A DNA stretch of 64,000 nucleotides. Source: JBGQBN01 sp041494805 (GTDB taxonomy: Bacteria; Acidobacteriota; Terriglobia; Terriglobales; Acidobacteriaceae). Below, piece by piece: positions 16,894 through 26,517 of this stretch. The notes beneath the pieces were generated by a model that was not told the origin of the DNA, searched no databases, and worked only from the letters and a program-made list of their open reading frames with translations. A program made the position numbers and the translations under genes. The stretch covers positions 1-64,000 of the forward strand of contig JBGQBN010000002.1 of NCBI GenBank assembly GCA_041494805.1. The letters run 5' to 3'. The stretch's first letter is position 1. The number at the start of each line of letters is the position of its first letter.

Positions 16894-19704
16894 ATGACTG
16901 GCTCTGACATTCGGCGCAAATTTCTGGACTACTTTGTCCAGAAGGGACACCGCGAGGTGCATTCGTCGTCGCTCGTCCCGCAAAACGACCCCACGCTTCT
17001 GTTCACCAATGCGGGAATGAACCAGTTCAAGGACGTCTTCCTCGGCTTGGAGAAGCGCGACTACAACAAGGCTACGACTTCGCAGAAGTGCGTGCGGGCG
17101 GGTGGGAAGCACAACGATCTGGAAAATGTCGGATTCACCAACCGGCATCACACGTTTTTCGAGATGCTGGGGAATTTTTCTTTTGGCGACTACTTCAAGA
17201 AAGACGCCATCGCGTATGCCTGGGAGCTGATTACCTCGCCGCAGTGGTTCGGCATTGAGAAAGACAAGCTTTATGTGACGATTTTCAACGGAGAGGGTGG
17301 CGTGCCCAGGGATGCCGAGGCTTATGACTTGTGGGCGGCGCAGGGCGTAGCGAAAGATCGCATCCTCGAGTTTGGACTGAAAGACAACTTCTGGCAGATG
17401 GGTGATACCGGGCCGTGCGGGCCGTGTAGTGAGATTCATTACGACATGGGGCCGGCGGCTTCCGATCAGGGACATGCGGATTGCGCGTTTGGGTGCGATT
17501 GCGGGCGCTATGTCGAGATTTGGAATCTGGTGTTCATGCAGTTTGATCGCGATGCCAGTGGGAAGCTGAATCCGTTGCCCAAGCCTTCGATTGATACGGG
17601 GATGGGGTTGGAGCGGGTGACGGCGGTGTTGCAGGGAGTGATTTCGAATTATGAGACGGATTTGTTTACCGGCCTAGTCGGGGCGGCTAATTCGTTCGTC
17701 CTTGACAGCGAGATGCGGCCATCGTCGGAACTTCTTACGGGCTCAGAACATCAAGCATCCCTCAGAATAATCGCTGACCATTCACGTGCGACTACTTTTC
17801 TTATTTCTGATGGGGTACTTCCCTCGAACGAAGGCCGTGGTTATGTGCTGCGAAAGATCATGCGTCGCGCAATTCGTCACGGGCGCTTGCTGAGAGGATC
17901 TCAACCGTTCCTCTATAAGATGGTTCATGAAGTCTGCGACTTGATGGAAGACGCATATCCAGAGCTGAGGGAATCTGTCGGGCATGTCGCTGACGTAGTC
18001 CTTGCAGAAGAAAGGCGTTTTGCAAATACGCTTGATGTCGGATTGCTGAAGCTTGAGAGCGATCTTGCAGCGCTAACGAAAGATATCGACGTCAAAAAGA
18101 AAATCGAGTCTTTCAGTCTCAACAAAGGCAAGTGGGGGACCTTGGGGACTGAGGAGTCCATAACCTATCCAGGAGAACAAGCCTTCAAGCTGTACGACAC
18201 ATTCGGTCTTCCCCTGGACTTCATCGAAGACGCCTGCCGTGACCGTGGTGTCATATTTGACCGTCAAGGATTTGACCGCGCAATGACCGAACAGCGCGAG
18301 CGCGCCCGCGCCTCCTGGAAGGGCGCGGCCAAGCAAACTGCCAATCCCGCTTACCAGAAGTTACCGACTTCTGTCTTCGAAGGCTATCGCCAAACGCGGT
18401 CCGATTGCTGCGAGGTTGTCGCCATCATCCACAACGGTCAGGGCGCGCAAGAGCTGAAGCCCGGCGATGAAGGCGAGATCATCCTCGACCACACCCCCTT
18501 CTACGCCGAGTCCGGGGGCCAAGTCGGCGACCGGGGATGGTTTTACAGCGACGATCACAACACGGTCGTCGCCGAAGTGAAGGGATGCTATTACCCGATT
18601 CAGGGCGTGCGTGCGCATCAGGTTGTCGTGAAATCCCCACCCTCCGCAAAAAACGCGGAAGGGCGGGGCACCCTCCGTGTGGGCGACAAGGTGGACGCGG
18701 TGGTCGACGCCGACATCCGCCAATCCACCATGCGCAACCACACGGCCACGCACCTGCTGCATGCCGGGCTGCGCGAGGTTTTGGGCAAGCACGTGAAGCA
18801 GGCGGGGTCGCTGGTGGCGCCGAATCATCTGCGGTTTGATTTCTCGCACTTCACCGCGGTCGAGGACGAAGAGCTGCAGGACATCGAAGACCTCATCAAC
18901 AAGGAAGTTCTGCGCAACCAGAAGATTGAAGTGATCGAGAATGTTCCGATTGACGTGGCGGTCAACGAGTACAAGGCCATGGCGCTGTTTGGGGAGAAGT
19001 ATGGCGACAAGGTTCGCGTGATCAAGATTGGCGACTTCTCAACCGAACTCTGTGGCGGGACGCACACGGCGGCCACGGGTGAAATCGGGCTGATTAAGGT
19101 TCTGAAAGAGGGTAGCGTTTCCTCGGGTGTGCGGCGCATTGAGGCCGTGACCGGGGAAGGCTCGCTGGCGCATTTCCGCAAAGATCATGAACTCGAAGGC
19201 GTGGTGGCAAGCCTGGCGACCCATGCGGATGCGGCTTCGCCGGCTGAGGCATTGAAACTGGAGCTCGACAGGAAGGATGCCGAGATCAAGCGGCTGGCCC
19301 GCGAGCTGGATCAGGCACGCATGAAGTCGGCGTCATCTTCGGTGGCGTCGGTTGGCGACAAGGTCAAAGAGGTGCATGGCGTCAAAGTGCTGGCCCACCG
19401 GGTCGACAACCTGGAGCGTTCGCAGATGCGGACTCTAGTCGATCAGCTGCGCGACAAGCTAGGGTCGGGGGTGGTGGTGCTGGGCTCGGCGAGTGATGGC
19501 AACGTTGCGCTTATCGTGGGCGTGACCAAGGACTTAACCAGCCGTATCCAGGCGGGCAAGGTCATCGGGCCGGTGGCACTGAAGGTTGGCGGCAAGGGGG
19601 GTGGGAGGCCGGATTTGGCCGAGGCTGGGGGGAAGAATCCGGAAGCGCTGGACGCGGCGCTCGCCGAGGTGTATACCGTGGTGGATTCGTTGCTGGGGAA
19701 ATAG
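16894..19704 (+). CDS. alaS: Alanyl-tRNA synthetase
   Basis: The product has 936 residues with the full bacterial architecture: class II core (FTNAGMNQFKDVFLG, then FEMLGNFSFGDYFK and GMGLERV), tRNA-binding region, editing domain with HTATHLLH and CGGTHTAATGEIG zinc ligands, and a C-Ala domain ending GGGRPDLAEAGGK. It charges tRNA-Ala and clears mischarged Ser and Gly. The 240-residue stretch encoded at about 17650-18340 is visibly poorer in GC than the rest and carries a short extra segment (residues about 395-425), suggesting mosaicism. It ends 40 bp before the next gene. Confidence 0.97.
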   Translation: MTGSDIRRKFLDYFVQKGHREVHSSSLVPQNDPTLLFTNAGMNQFKDVFLGLEKRDYNKATTSQKCVRAGGKHNDLENVGFTNRHHTFFEMLGNFSFGDYFKKDAIAYAWELITSPQWFGIEKDKLYVTIFNGEGGVPRDAEAYDLWAAQGVAKDRILEFGLKDNFWQMGDTGPCGPCSEIHYDMGPAASDQGHADCAFGCDCGRYVEIWNLVFMQFDRDASGKLNPLPKPSIDTGMGLERVTAVLQGVISNYETDLFTGLVGAANSFVLDSEMRPSSELLTGSEHQASLRIIADHSRATTFLISDGVLPSNEGRGYVLRKIMRRAIRHGRLLRGSQPFLYKMVHEVCDLMEDAYPELRESVGHVADVVLAEERRFANTLDVGLLKLESDLAALTKDIDVKKKIESFSLNKGKWGTLGTEESITYPGEQAFKLYDTFGLPLDFIEDACRDRGVIFDRQGFDRAMTEQRERARASWKGAAKQTANPAYQKLPTSVFEGYRQTRSDCCEVVAIIHNGQGAQELKPGDEGEIILDHTPFYAESGGQVGDRGWFYSDDHNTVVAEVKGCYYPIQGVRAHQVVVKSPPSAKNAEGRGTLRVGDKVDAVVDADIRQSTMRNHTATHLLHAGLREVLGKHVKQAGSLVAPNHLRFDFSHFTAVEDEELQDIEDLINKEVLRNQKIEVIENVPIDVAVNEYKAMALFGEKYGDKVRVIKIGDFSTELCGGTHTAATGEIGLIKVLKEGSVSSGVRRIEAVTGEGSLAHFRKDHELEGVVASLATHADAASPAEALKLELDRKDAEIKRLARELDQARMKSASSSVASVGDKVKEVHGVKVLAHRVDNLERSQMRTLVDQLRDKLGSGVVVLGSASDGNVALIVGVTKDLTSRIQAGKVIGPVALKVGGKGGGRPDLAEAGGKNPEALDAALAEVYTVVDSLLGK

Positions 19705-19743
19705 GCGTTAGCCATGAGTTCATTGGCCAGGCAGGAGTTGCCT

Positions 19744-20106
19744 ATGGATGATCCCATCCGCTTCATCATCCACCAAGGCAAGCAGATTCTCCTCGTGGAC
19801 ATTTCTCACTGCACTCCTGCAGAAGTGGAGAATGTCGCCAAGCGTCTGCCCTCTTATGTCACGGTGCAGCCGAAAGGCTCTTTGCTGCTGCTGGCCGACT
19901 TCACCGGCGCGAAATTCGACCGGGAAGCAGTCACGCGACTCAAGGAAAGCGCGGTCTTCCACCGGCCGTACCTGAAGCGGTCCGCGTGGGTGGGCACGGA
20001 AAACCTGCCTAAAGTGTTTTACGAGAATATCAAAAGTTTTTCGCAGCGGGACCTGCCTATCTTCAAGACGCGGGAAGAGGCTTTGGAGTGGCTGGTCAAG
20101 GAGTAG
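19744..20106 (+). CDS. STAS/SpoIIAA-like domain protein
   Basis: The product has 120 residues from the ATG at 19744, preceded by AGGAGTTGCCT; an ATG at 19714 is less well placed. The pattern of strands and helices, with SLLLLADFTGAKFDREAVTRLKE and a C-terminal KTREEALEWLV, resembles the SpoIIAA-like/STAS group found in many environmental bacteria. No phosphorylatable serine is obvious. It may share the alaS transcript. The function is unknown. Confidence 0.6.
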   Translation: MDDPIRFIIHQGKQILLVDISHCTPAEVENVAKRLPSYVTVQPKGSLLLLADFTGAKFDREAVTRLKESAVFHRPYLKRSAWVGTENLPKVFYENIKSFSQRDLPIFKTREEALEWLVKE

Positions 20107-20440
20107 TTGCCAGTGGCCAGTACACGGCACAAACCTCCAAGATATTTCAGCATTCTGGCACTGGATGCTTCCCTTACGCGCTGCCGAAAAGAGTACCTCA
20201 GCGGCTGAAGCCGCAGAAGCTAGGTCCCTCTGCGGCACGGCTGAAGTGGTTGCGGAAAAAATGCTGGGGCAGGATAAAACAGCGCACCGCAGCGGCTAAA
20301 GCCGAATGTGTTTTCAGCGACTTACGGCACGACTCGAAAGTCGTGCCCTTCCCAAAACCCATCCGGATCGACGTTTTTCAGCAGCCTGTGAAGCCGTGCC
20401 CTTCCCGTTTCCTTGTCCTTACTCGAATAAATGACATGGC
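20107..20440. repeat. Intergenic region with dispersed GC-rich palindromes
   Basis: The gap contains several imperfect hairpins related to those at 1.4 kb: CAGCGGCTGAAGCCGCAG near 20198, CGGCACGGCTGAAG near 20234, GCAGCGGCTAAAGCCG near 20289, and CGGCACGACTCGAAAGTCGT near 20326 followed by GCCCTTCCC. A half copy (GTGAAGCCGTGCCCTTCCC) is near 20388. No gene is seen. Confidence 0.65.
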
Positions 20441-21556
20441 CTAACTTCTCCACTTCAGCGTGGCTGGTCCAGGCAGGGGATGGCGCATTTCTCCGCCATC
20501 GCGGCGGGCTTCGAGATGGGCTGCCTTCAGCTGGAAGTACCACCTGGCGGGGCGGTCGGCGTCGTCAATCAGCATCAGGTGCGGGCTGTGCTTCAGCCCT
20601 TCGGATTGTTTCTCCATGGTTTGCCGGTCTTGTTCTACAAATTTTGCGAAGACGAACTTCAGCAGCTCGGGGGCGAACGGTACCCAACGAAACAGGTTCC
20701 ACGCGGCGACCACATCAATGCGGCAGTGATTGCGGGTAATGGGCGTGACCGTGGTCAGGCTGGAGAACCAGTACTTCCCTGCTTGAATGGTTTCCAGGCG
20801 CAGGTTGGGCAGAACGAAATCGATGGTGGTGCTGATCGCATCCGCGTCGGCGTAGAGGCGCAGCAGTTTATAGGGGGCGCTGTTGGAGCTGGGGGCGTGC
20901 GCGCTCATGCGGAATCCGTTGGGGATGGGCTCGAAATTCTTCTGTTTTTCGTGGATGCTGCCGCGGCTGCGCCACCACCAGGCCTGGTGGACAAACGGTC
21001 CGTGCGCCGGGTCCATGAGCCCGATGATGCCGTGGTCCACGTTGCAGGGCAGGTCGGCGGTGAGGTGCGCGGTTTTGTATTTGCCGCTGAACGTTGGGAC
21101 TCGCGGCGCCGGAAGGGAGGGCGCCACGGCTTTGGTGAAACCTGCGCCAGGGGTGGCCGGCTCAGGAACGAAGACCCAGATGTAGTCGTCGTGCTCTTCA
21201 CAAATGAAGCTGCCGGCATAAATGCGATCAACCTTCATTTTCTGATCAGGGGTGAGTGACGGGATAAGCTGGCACTGCCCGGTGTGGGCGTCGAATTTCC
21301 AGCCGTGATAACAGCACTCCAACTGGGTGCCATCGAACCATCCGCAGGAGAGCGGCATGCCGCGGTGGGGGCAGGCGTCATGCAGGGCAAAGGGGTGTCC
21401 CTGGCGGTCGCGGCCGATGACCAGCGGGGTCTCGAGCAGCATCGCCCTTTTCAGGCGGTTACGGCTGACTTCACCGCCGGGCAGGACACGGTACCAGAAG
21501 CCGTAAAGCATGAGGGAGTCGGGGGTCTGGCGCTGTGGGCTGGCTTCTTGGTTCAT
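20441..21556 (-). CDS. Rieske non-haem iron oxygenase, alpha subunit
   Basis: The product has 371 residues from the ATG at 21556. The N-terminal Rieske [2Fe-2S] site is C62-P-H64 and C81-x2-H84 in an otherwise typical CPHRGMPLSCGW...CCYHGW block. The C-terminal domain carries the mononuclear iron motif in DHGIIGLMDPAHGPFVHQAWW, with two His and probable Asp ligands. It is of the single-component type seen in vanillate demethylase and PaO-like oxygenases. A reductase is not encoded next to it. The substrate is unknown. A GTG at 21613 would add 19 residues. Confidence 0.85.
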   Translation of the reverse strand: MNQEASPQRQTPDSLMLYGFWYRVLPGGEVSRNRLKRAMLLETPLVIGRDRQGHPFALHDACPHRGMPLSCGWFDGTQLECCYHGWKFDAHTGQCQLIPSLTPDQKMKVDRIYAGSFICEEHDDYIWVFVPEPATPGAGFTKAVAPSLPAPRVPTFSGKYKTAHLTADLPCNVDHGIIGLMDPAHGPFVHQAWWWRSRGSIHEKQKNFEPIPNGFRMSAHAPSSNSAPYKLLRLYADADAISTTIDFVLPNLRLETIQAGKYWFSSLTTVTPITRNHCRIDVVAAWNLFRWVPFAPELLKFVFAKFVEQDRQTMEKQSEGLKHSPHLMLIDDADRPARWYFQLKAAHLEARRDGGEMRHPLPGPATLKWRS

Positions 21557-21912
21557 GGGAAACACAGGCAGCGTACTACAGAGGGCTCGGGCGTGAAAGT
21601 GTGAGGCAGGCACGGTGGTAGAGGGGAGGGGTTTGGCTTTCGCCGCCGGATTACTTCAGTTCGATTAAAAGAACGGTTCTCAGTTCATGGTTCTCTGTTC
21701 TCGGTTGTTGCGGTAGGGGTCCCCCAATCTAAGCACCTATTTTCAACATCTTACAAGTATTACTACGGTGGTTCTATGGCCCTTCGATAGATTGCCCGGC
21801 CACCCCTGCCAGCCTATAATCGGGGCACTCTGGTAAGGATTCTCCGTCAGGTTCCGGGCAGGTAGCCGCGGGGGTGATGGCTTGCCTCCACGTTGAAACC
21901 ACGCACCCGGCT
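21557..21912. other. Intergenic region with no recognised element
   Basis: The gap separates the Rieske gene from the lytic transglycosylase gene, which are divergent. It contains a degenerate tandem motif (ggttctcagttcatggttctctgttctcggttg, near 21674-21706). Otherwise I see no ORF, RNA gene or clear terminator. Confidence 0.4.
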
Positions 21913-22758
21913 ATGCGAAAACACCTGAAATTCGCCCTGATGGCTAGTCCCGTAATCGCGACCTTCCTTTCTTTCACTACGCCATACGTGCGGGCGGAAC
22001 CCGGCGCCACGGCTGTGATCACTAGCACCACGGATGACAACGGCCGCAAGGTTTATGTAAACGAGTACGTTGCAGCTCCGGCAAAGCGGTCCCAGGCTTC
22101 CGCAGGCTCGAGCAGTTCGCTGGTCTATTGGAGCGCGAGCCAGCACCGGTGGAAACCGGTGCCCTCGGCCAACATCCGGGCGGCCCGTTCGGCCGCGGCG
22201 GAAGTGAACCAGTATCTGGGCAAGGACTCGGGTTCGGAACCGAACCGGGCTCCAATCTTCGTGCGGGGAAAGCCCTTCACCCAGGCGGAGATCGACACCG
22301 CCATCGATCTGGCGGCGGCGCGGCATAACGTGGATCCGAGCCTGGTGCGGGCGGTGATCAAAGTGGAGTCCAACTTCAACCCCAACGCCGTGTCCCGCAA
22401 GGGAGCGATGGGGCTGATGCAGTTGATGCCGCAGACGGCGCGGCAGCTGAATGTGGACAACCCCTTCGACCCGCAGCAGAACGTGGATGCGGGGGTGCGC
22501 CACCTGAAGCGGCTCATGGAGAGCTACGGGGGCGACATCAAGCTGAGCCTGGCGGCGTATAACGCCGGTGCCGGCGCGGTGGCGCGCAGCGCCGGAGTGC
22601 CGCGCATTGCCGAGACCCGGAAGTATGTGAAGCGGATCACCGAGTTGTATTACAGCGGTTCGGACTCCGGTTCGCGCATCCTGGGCGGTCCGGCGCGTGA
22701 ACCGGTGCGGGTGCAGCGTAATGCACGCGGCGTTCTGTACTTCAGCAACACGGATTGA
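21913..22758 (+). CDS. Periplasmic lytic transglycosylase (SLT domain)
   Basis: The product has 281 residues from the ATG at 21913, chosen because it opens a good signal peptide (MRKHLKFALMASPVIATFLSF). The ATG at 21877 would put 12 polar residues in front. The C-terminal SLT domain has VKVESNFNPNAVSRKGAMGL, with the catalytic Glu in VES, followed by MQLMPQTARQLNV and LAAYNAGAGAV. It cleaves murein glycan to 1,6-anhydromuramic ends. It lies 58 bp upstream of an amidase gene, so the two probably act together on the wall. Confidence 0.9.
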   Translation: MRKHLKFALMASPVIATFLSFTTPYVRAEPGATAVITSTTDDNGRKVYVNEYVAAPAKRSQASAGSSSSLVYWSASQHRWKPVPSANIRAARSAAAEVNQYLGKDSGSEPNRAPIFVRGKPFTQAEIDTAIDLAAARHNVDPSLVRAVIKVESNFNPNAVSRKGAMGLMQLMPQTARQLNVDNPFDPQQNVDAGVRHLKRLMESYGGDIKLSLAAYNAGAGAVARSAGVPRIAETRKYVKRITELYYSGSDSGSRILGGPAREPVRVQRNARGVLYFSNTD

Positions 22759-22816
22759 GGGTAGACGCATCGCAGTGGGTATGTAGTTTGAACGATCGCG
22801 ATTACGGGCTAGAAAA

Positions 22817-24961
22817 TTGAACAGTCTCGATAGAAGCCAACGCGCGCTGCGTCTGGTGGTTCTGCTGCTGCTCCCGGCGCTTCCGGCCATGGCACGCGGC
22901 CACAAGTCAGAGGCCTGGGCGAGGTCGCAGTTTGCCACCGCGGAGCGCATGCGCGAAGCGTTGAATGGACGGCCCGTCGCGGAGCGTTCCCGTCGCGAAT
23001 ATCAGCGGGTGATCAACGCCTATCGCGGGGTTTATTACGGAACGCCGACTTCCACCAAGGCCGATCCCAGCGTGGTAGCCGTGGCCGAACTGCTGGTGGA
23101 AAAGGGACGCCGTTTCAACGACGCCATAACCCTGCGCTCCGCCGTCGGCCAGTACCAGTTCCTGCGGCGCGAGTATCCCGGCAGCAAGTACCGCTTTGAC
23201 GCCCTGTTCACGATTGGTGAAATCTACAAAGATGACCTCGACGACTCCCGGCGGGCGCGGGAGGTGTTCGAGGAATTCCTGCGACGCTATCCGCGCAATC
23301 ATCTGGCGGAAGAGGCGCGCAAGGCGCTGGCCGAGCCAGTGCAGCAGGCAGCGCTGAGATCGAAGGACGACAAGGAATCAGAGGATTCCGACGACGACTC
23401 CGCGGGAAATGATGCGGCCAAGGAAGACTCCAGCAAGGAATCGCGTGGCGCCACGGAAGCGAAGAATGGCAAGCTGCCGCGGGTCACCAGCATCCGCCAC
23501 TGGTCCACGCCGGACTATACGCGGGTGGCGATTGACCTCGAACAGGACGTCCAGTACGAGTCGCAGCGCATTGATCATCCCGATCGCATCTTCTTCGACC
23601 TTCTCGATACCAAGCTGGCTTCGACTCTGGTGGGCAAGACATTTGAAGTTGACGATGGCTTCCTGAAGAAGATTCGCGTGGCCCAGTTCCAGCCGGGAAA
23701 GACACGGGTGGTGCTGGAAGTGGACGACCTTTCCGATTACGAGGCGTTCCTGCTGCCGAATCCCTCGCGGCTGATTATTGACATCCACGGCAAGCAAGCG
23801 GCGAAAACGGTGAAGGAGGACTCCGCCTCCCCTGCTGCGAGCAAGGCGGAAGCAAAGGAGGGCGCGCCCAACTCCTCAATTGCCCCAACGGTAGCGAAGT
23901 CCGTCGCGTCAGCGGCTGCTTCACCACAACGGCCCGCAGTGGAAGCCAAGGCGGAAAGCAAGAAGCCAGCGCCGCGCACGACAGTCACCCCGGGTGGTCC
24001 CAAGAAGACAGTCGTGGAAGCGGACAATGACGGCGATGATGATGTGGTCGCAAAGCTGGATCCACCAGCCATCACACCTGCCGGCAAGCCCACAACTACG
24101 GCGGTTAAGGCTTCCTCCAAGCCAGCCTCCTCCGGCCGCAGCAAAACTACGTCCGCAAAGGGCAAGCGTAAGCCAACCCTGCCGGATGTCCACGAAGCCC
24201 AGCCCAACGCGAGTGGCGACCGTTCGCTGATTCGGGCGCTGGGATTGAAAATCGGCAAGATCGTGATTGATCCCGGCCATGGCGGCCACGACACTGGCAC
24301 CATCGGCCCGAACGGTCTGGAGGAGAAAGACCTGGTGCTGGAGGTTGCCCGGCGCCTGGGCAAGCTGCTGGAAACACGGTTGGGGGCGGAAGTGGTTTAT
24401 ACGCGCACCGACGACACTTTCATTCCTCTCGAAACCCGGACGGCCATCGCGAACCAGGAGCAGGCAGATCTGTTTGTTTCCATCCACGCCAACTCGAGTA
24501 GCGATCCTGACGCACGCGGGGTGGAAACCTACTACTTGAACTTCACCTCTTCCACCGACGCTCTGGAGGTGGCGGCGCGGGAAAACGCGGTCTCGGAGAA
24601 GTCCATCCACGAACTGCAGGATCTGGTGAAGAAGATCGCGCTGAAGGAAAAGATTGAGGAATCACGCGAGTTTGCCTCCGACGTGCAGCGCGCCCTGCAC
24701 AGCGGCCTGGCGGCGAAGAGTCCCGGGATACGCGATCGTGGCGTCAAGAAAGCGCCTTTCATCGTGCTGATCGGGGCCAATATGCCCTCCATCCTGGCTG
24801 AGATTTCGTTTGTCAGCAATCCCGGGGATGAACGCCGGTTGGGAACTTCAGAGTACCGCCAGCGCATTGCGGAATCGCTCTACCGCGGAGTTTCTAAATA
24901 CGTCAGCGGCCTGAGCGGCGTGAAGGTCGCCAGCAAGCTGGACAAGGGTGAGGGGCAGTAA
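22817..24961 (+). CDS. amiC: N-acetylmuramoyl-L-alanine amidase with TPR and AMIN domains
   Basis: A 714-residue periplasmic enzyme from a TTG start. After a signal peptide (to about residue 26) come tetratricopeptide-like helices (about 40-175), a charged linker, an AMIN domain (about 215-325, with TRVAIDLEQDVQYES and RIFFDLLDTKL) and a long Pro/Ala/Lys linker. The zinc amidase_3 domain is C-terminal: VIDPGHGGHDTG, LFVSIHANS and a final ILAEISFVSN glutamate. AMIN domains target AmiC-type amidases to the septum. The N-terminal TPR region is unusual for AmiC. Confidence 0.9.
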   Translation: MNSLDRSQRALRLVVLLLLPALPAMARGHKSEAWARSQFATAERMREALNGRPVAERSRREYQRVINAYRGVYYGTPTSTKADPSVVAVAELLVEKGRRFNDAITLRSAVGQYQFLRREYPGSKYRFDALFTIGEIYKDDLDDSRRAREVFEEFLRRYPRNHLAEEARKALAEPVQQAALRSKDDKESEDSDDDSAGNDAAKEDSSKESRGATEAKNGKLPRVTSIRHWSTPDYTRVAIDLEQDVQYESQRIDHPDRIFFDLLDTKLASTLVGKTFEVDDGFLKKIRVAQFQPGKTRVVLEVDDLSDYEAFLLPNPSRLIIDIHGKQAAKTVKEDSASPAASKAEAKEGAPNSSIAPTVAKSVASAAASPQRPAVEAKAESKKPAPRTTVTPGGPKKTVVEADNDGDDDVVAKLDPPAITPAGKPTTTAVKASSKPASSGRSKTTSAKGKRKPTLPDVHEAQPNASGDRSLIRALGLKIGKIVIDPGHGGHDTGTIGPNGLEEKDLVLEVARRLGKLLETRLGAEVVYTRTDDTFIPLETRTAIANQEQADLFVSIHANSSSDPDARGVETYYLNFTSSTDALEVAARENAVSEKSIHELQDLVKKIALKEKIEESREFASDVQRALHSGLAAKSPGIRDRGVKKAPFIVLIGANMPSILAEISFVSNPGDERRLGTSEYRQRIAESLYRGVSKYVSGLSGVKVASKLDKGEGQ

Positions 24962-24982
24962 CTCCAGCCGACTGTCATCGCG

Positions 24983-25030
24983 TTTATCTTCTATCTTCCA
25001 ATTCCTATCTTCTATCTTCTATCTTCCAAC
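24983..25030 (+). repeat. Short tandem TATCTTC repeat
   Basis: Six or so near-copies of TATCTTC/CTATCTTC form a pyrimidine tract just after the amidase gene. It may be a simple-sequence slippage tract. No role is apparent. Confidence 0.6.
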
Positions 25031-25218
25031 AAACCAAATGCTCCGTCCTCACCATCCATGAGGGTCCGGGGTCCGGTCCGCCCAATTCTTGCAGGAATGC
25101 TCTGTGTTGCGGCGGGGAAGCCGTAAGCTCCTCAAAACGCTCAGCTCGTTCTGGAAACTTTTTGTGCGCCTTTGTGGTCTAATTGAGAGGGAGTTGCTGT
25201 GCCCTCCCTCAGTTTTTC

Positions 25219-26379
25219 ATGAATACTTCCAAGTTCAGTTCCGTCTTGGTGATGGCGGTATTGGCCTGCGGACTGGCTTTCGCGGGCGAGGGCGCCCGCG
25301 CCACATCGCCCATTCTCCCCCAGCAGTTCGCCGGTTGGCAGATCTTGGGATCAGTGCGGACCAGCCAGGATGCTGCCGAGGCTGACTCCATCAATGCGGC
25401 CCTGCTCAAGGAGTACGGCTTCGGAGACTTTGAATCCGCAACTTACACTCGCGACGATGGACGCAAGCTGACGGTAAAAGCGGCGCGTTTTGCAGATGCC
25501 AGTGGCGCCTACGGCGCGTTCACCTATTACAAGATGCCACCGATGCTGGCGGAGAAGATCGGGGACCAAGGCGCCTCCCTGAACGAACGCGTGCTCTTTT
25601 ACCGTGGCGACATCCTGGTGGACGCGGTTTTTGGCAAGCTAACGGCGATGTCGGCGGCCGAACTGCGTGAACTGGCCGGCGTTCTGCCTGCGTCCGCGGG
25701 TGGCGCGGGCAAGCCACCTTCGCTACCGGATTATCTGCCGGTTCGGTCTCGAGTGAATAACACCATCAAGTATGTGGTCGGCCCTATCGGATTGGAAAAG
25801 ACCAGAGCGCCGCTCCCGGCTCAGGCCGTGGACTTCCATATTGGCGCCGAAGTTGTGTTGGGGACTTACACCACCTCCGCCGGCGAAGCTACTCTGATGT
25901 TGATCTCCTACCCGACGCCGCAGATCGCGGCGGAACATCTGCGCCAGATTGATGCGAGCCACCAAGCGAGTACGACGCCGGGCAGCGCGCTACTGATGGA
26001 GATCGGGCCCATCTTCGACAAGCGTACGGGTCCGATTGTGGTAGTTGCAGCTGGGCCGCTTTCCCAAAGCGAGGCCAAATCGCTGCTGGCCTCGGTGAAT
26101 TACGACGCGGATGTTACGTGGAACGAAAACACCTCCCTCAACAACAAGGACAATCTTGCCCTTCTGCTGGTGAACATCATCCTGCTGAGCGGGATTCTTG
26201 TCGGGCTTGCGCTGGTCGCGGGCGTTGCCTTTGGCGGCGTCCGTATTCTGCTGAAACGCATTTTTCCGGATAGGGTCTTCGACCGCCCCGAGCAGATGGA
26301 ATTCATCTCCCTGCGCCTGGCGGAGACGGCGCGGGAGGCTGCCGATTCCAAGGTAAGTTCTTCAATCAAGGCTGTTTAG
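25219..26379 (+). CDS. DUF6599-like exported membrane protein
   Basis: The product has 386 residues from the ATG at 25219. It has a signal peptide (residues 5-23), an extracytoplasmic domain of about 280 residues resembling the DUF6599 family (FAGWQILGSVRTSQDAAEADSI is a recognisable start), one transmembrane helix near residues 317-342, and a short basic cytoplasmic tail. Function unknown. It lies immediately before the tRNA gene that marks the left boundary of the island, and so belongs to the core chromosome. Confidence 0.7.
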   Translation: MNTSKFSSVLVMAVLACGLAFAGEGARATSPILPQQFAGWQILGSVRTSQDAAEADSINAALLKEYGFGDFESATYTRDDGRKLTVKAARFADASGAYGAFTYYKMPPMLAEKIGDQGASLNERVLFYRGDILVDAVFGKLTAMSAAELRELAGVLPASAGGAGKPPSLPDYLPVRSRVNNTIKYVVGPIGLEKTRAPLPAQAVDFHIGAEVVLGTYTTSAGEATLMLISYPTPQIAAEHLRQIDASHQASTTPGSALLMEIGPIFDKRTGPIVVVAAGPLSQSEAKSLLASVNYDADVTWNENTSLNNKDNLALLLVNIILLSGILVGLALVAGVAFGGVRILLKRIFPDRVFDRPEQMEFISLRLAETAREAADSKVSSSIKAV

Positions 26380-26481
26380 GAGGGGCGGGAAGGCTTTTGT
26401 CTCAGAATGAGGCTTGCACAGAGGCTGTTAACCCGTTTCGTAAGTCACTGAAAACAAAGATATTTATTTCCCAAAAATTTC

Positions 26482-26511
26482 TTGACACCCCCCTTTTTCG
26501 GCTCATAAGAT
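26482..26511 (+). promoter_or_regulatory. Sigma-70-type promoter upstream of tRNA-Thr
   Basis: A consensus -35 TTGACA is separated by 18 bases from TAAGAT. Transcription should start near 26518. It could drive tRNA-Thr by read-through of the hairpin at 26566, or a short RNA ending there. Confidence 0.6.
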
Positions 26512-26517
26512 TTTGCC

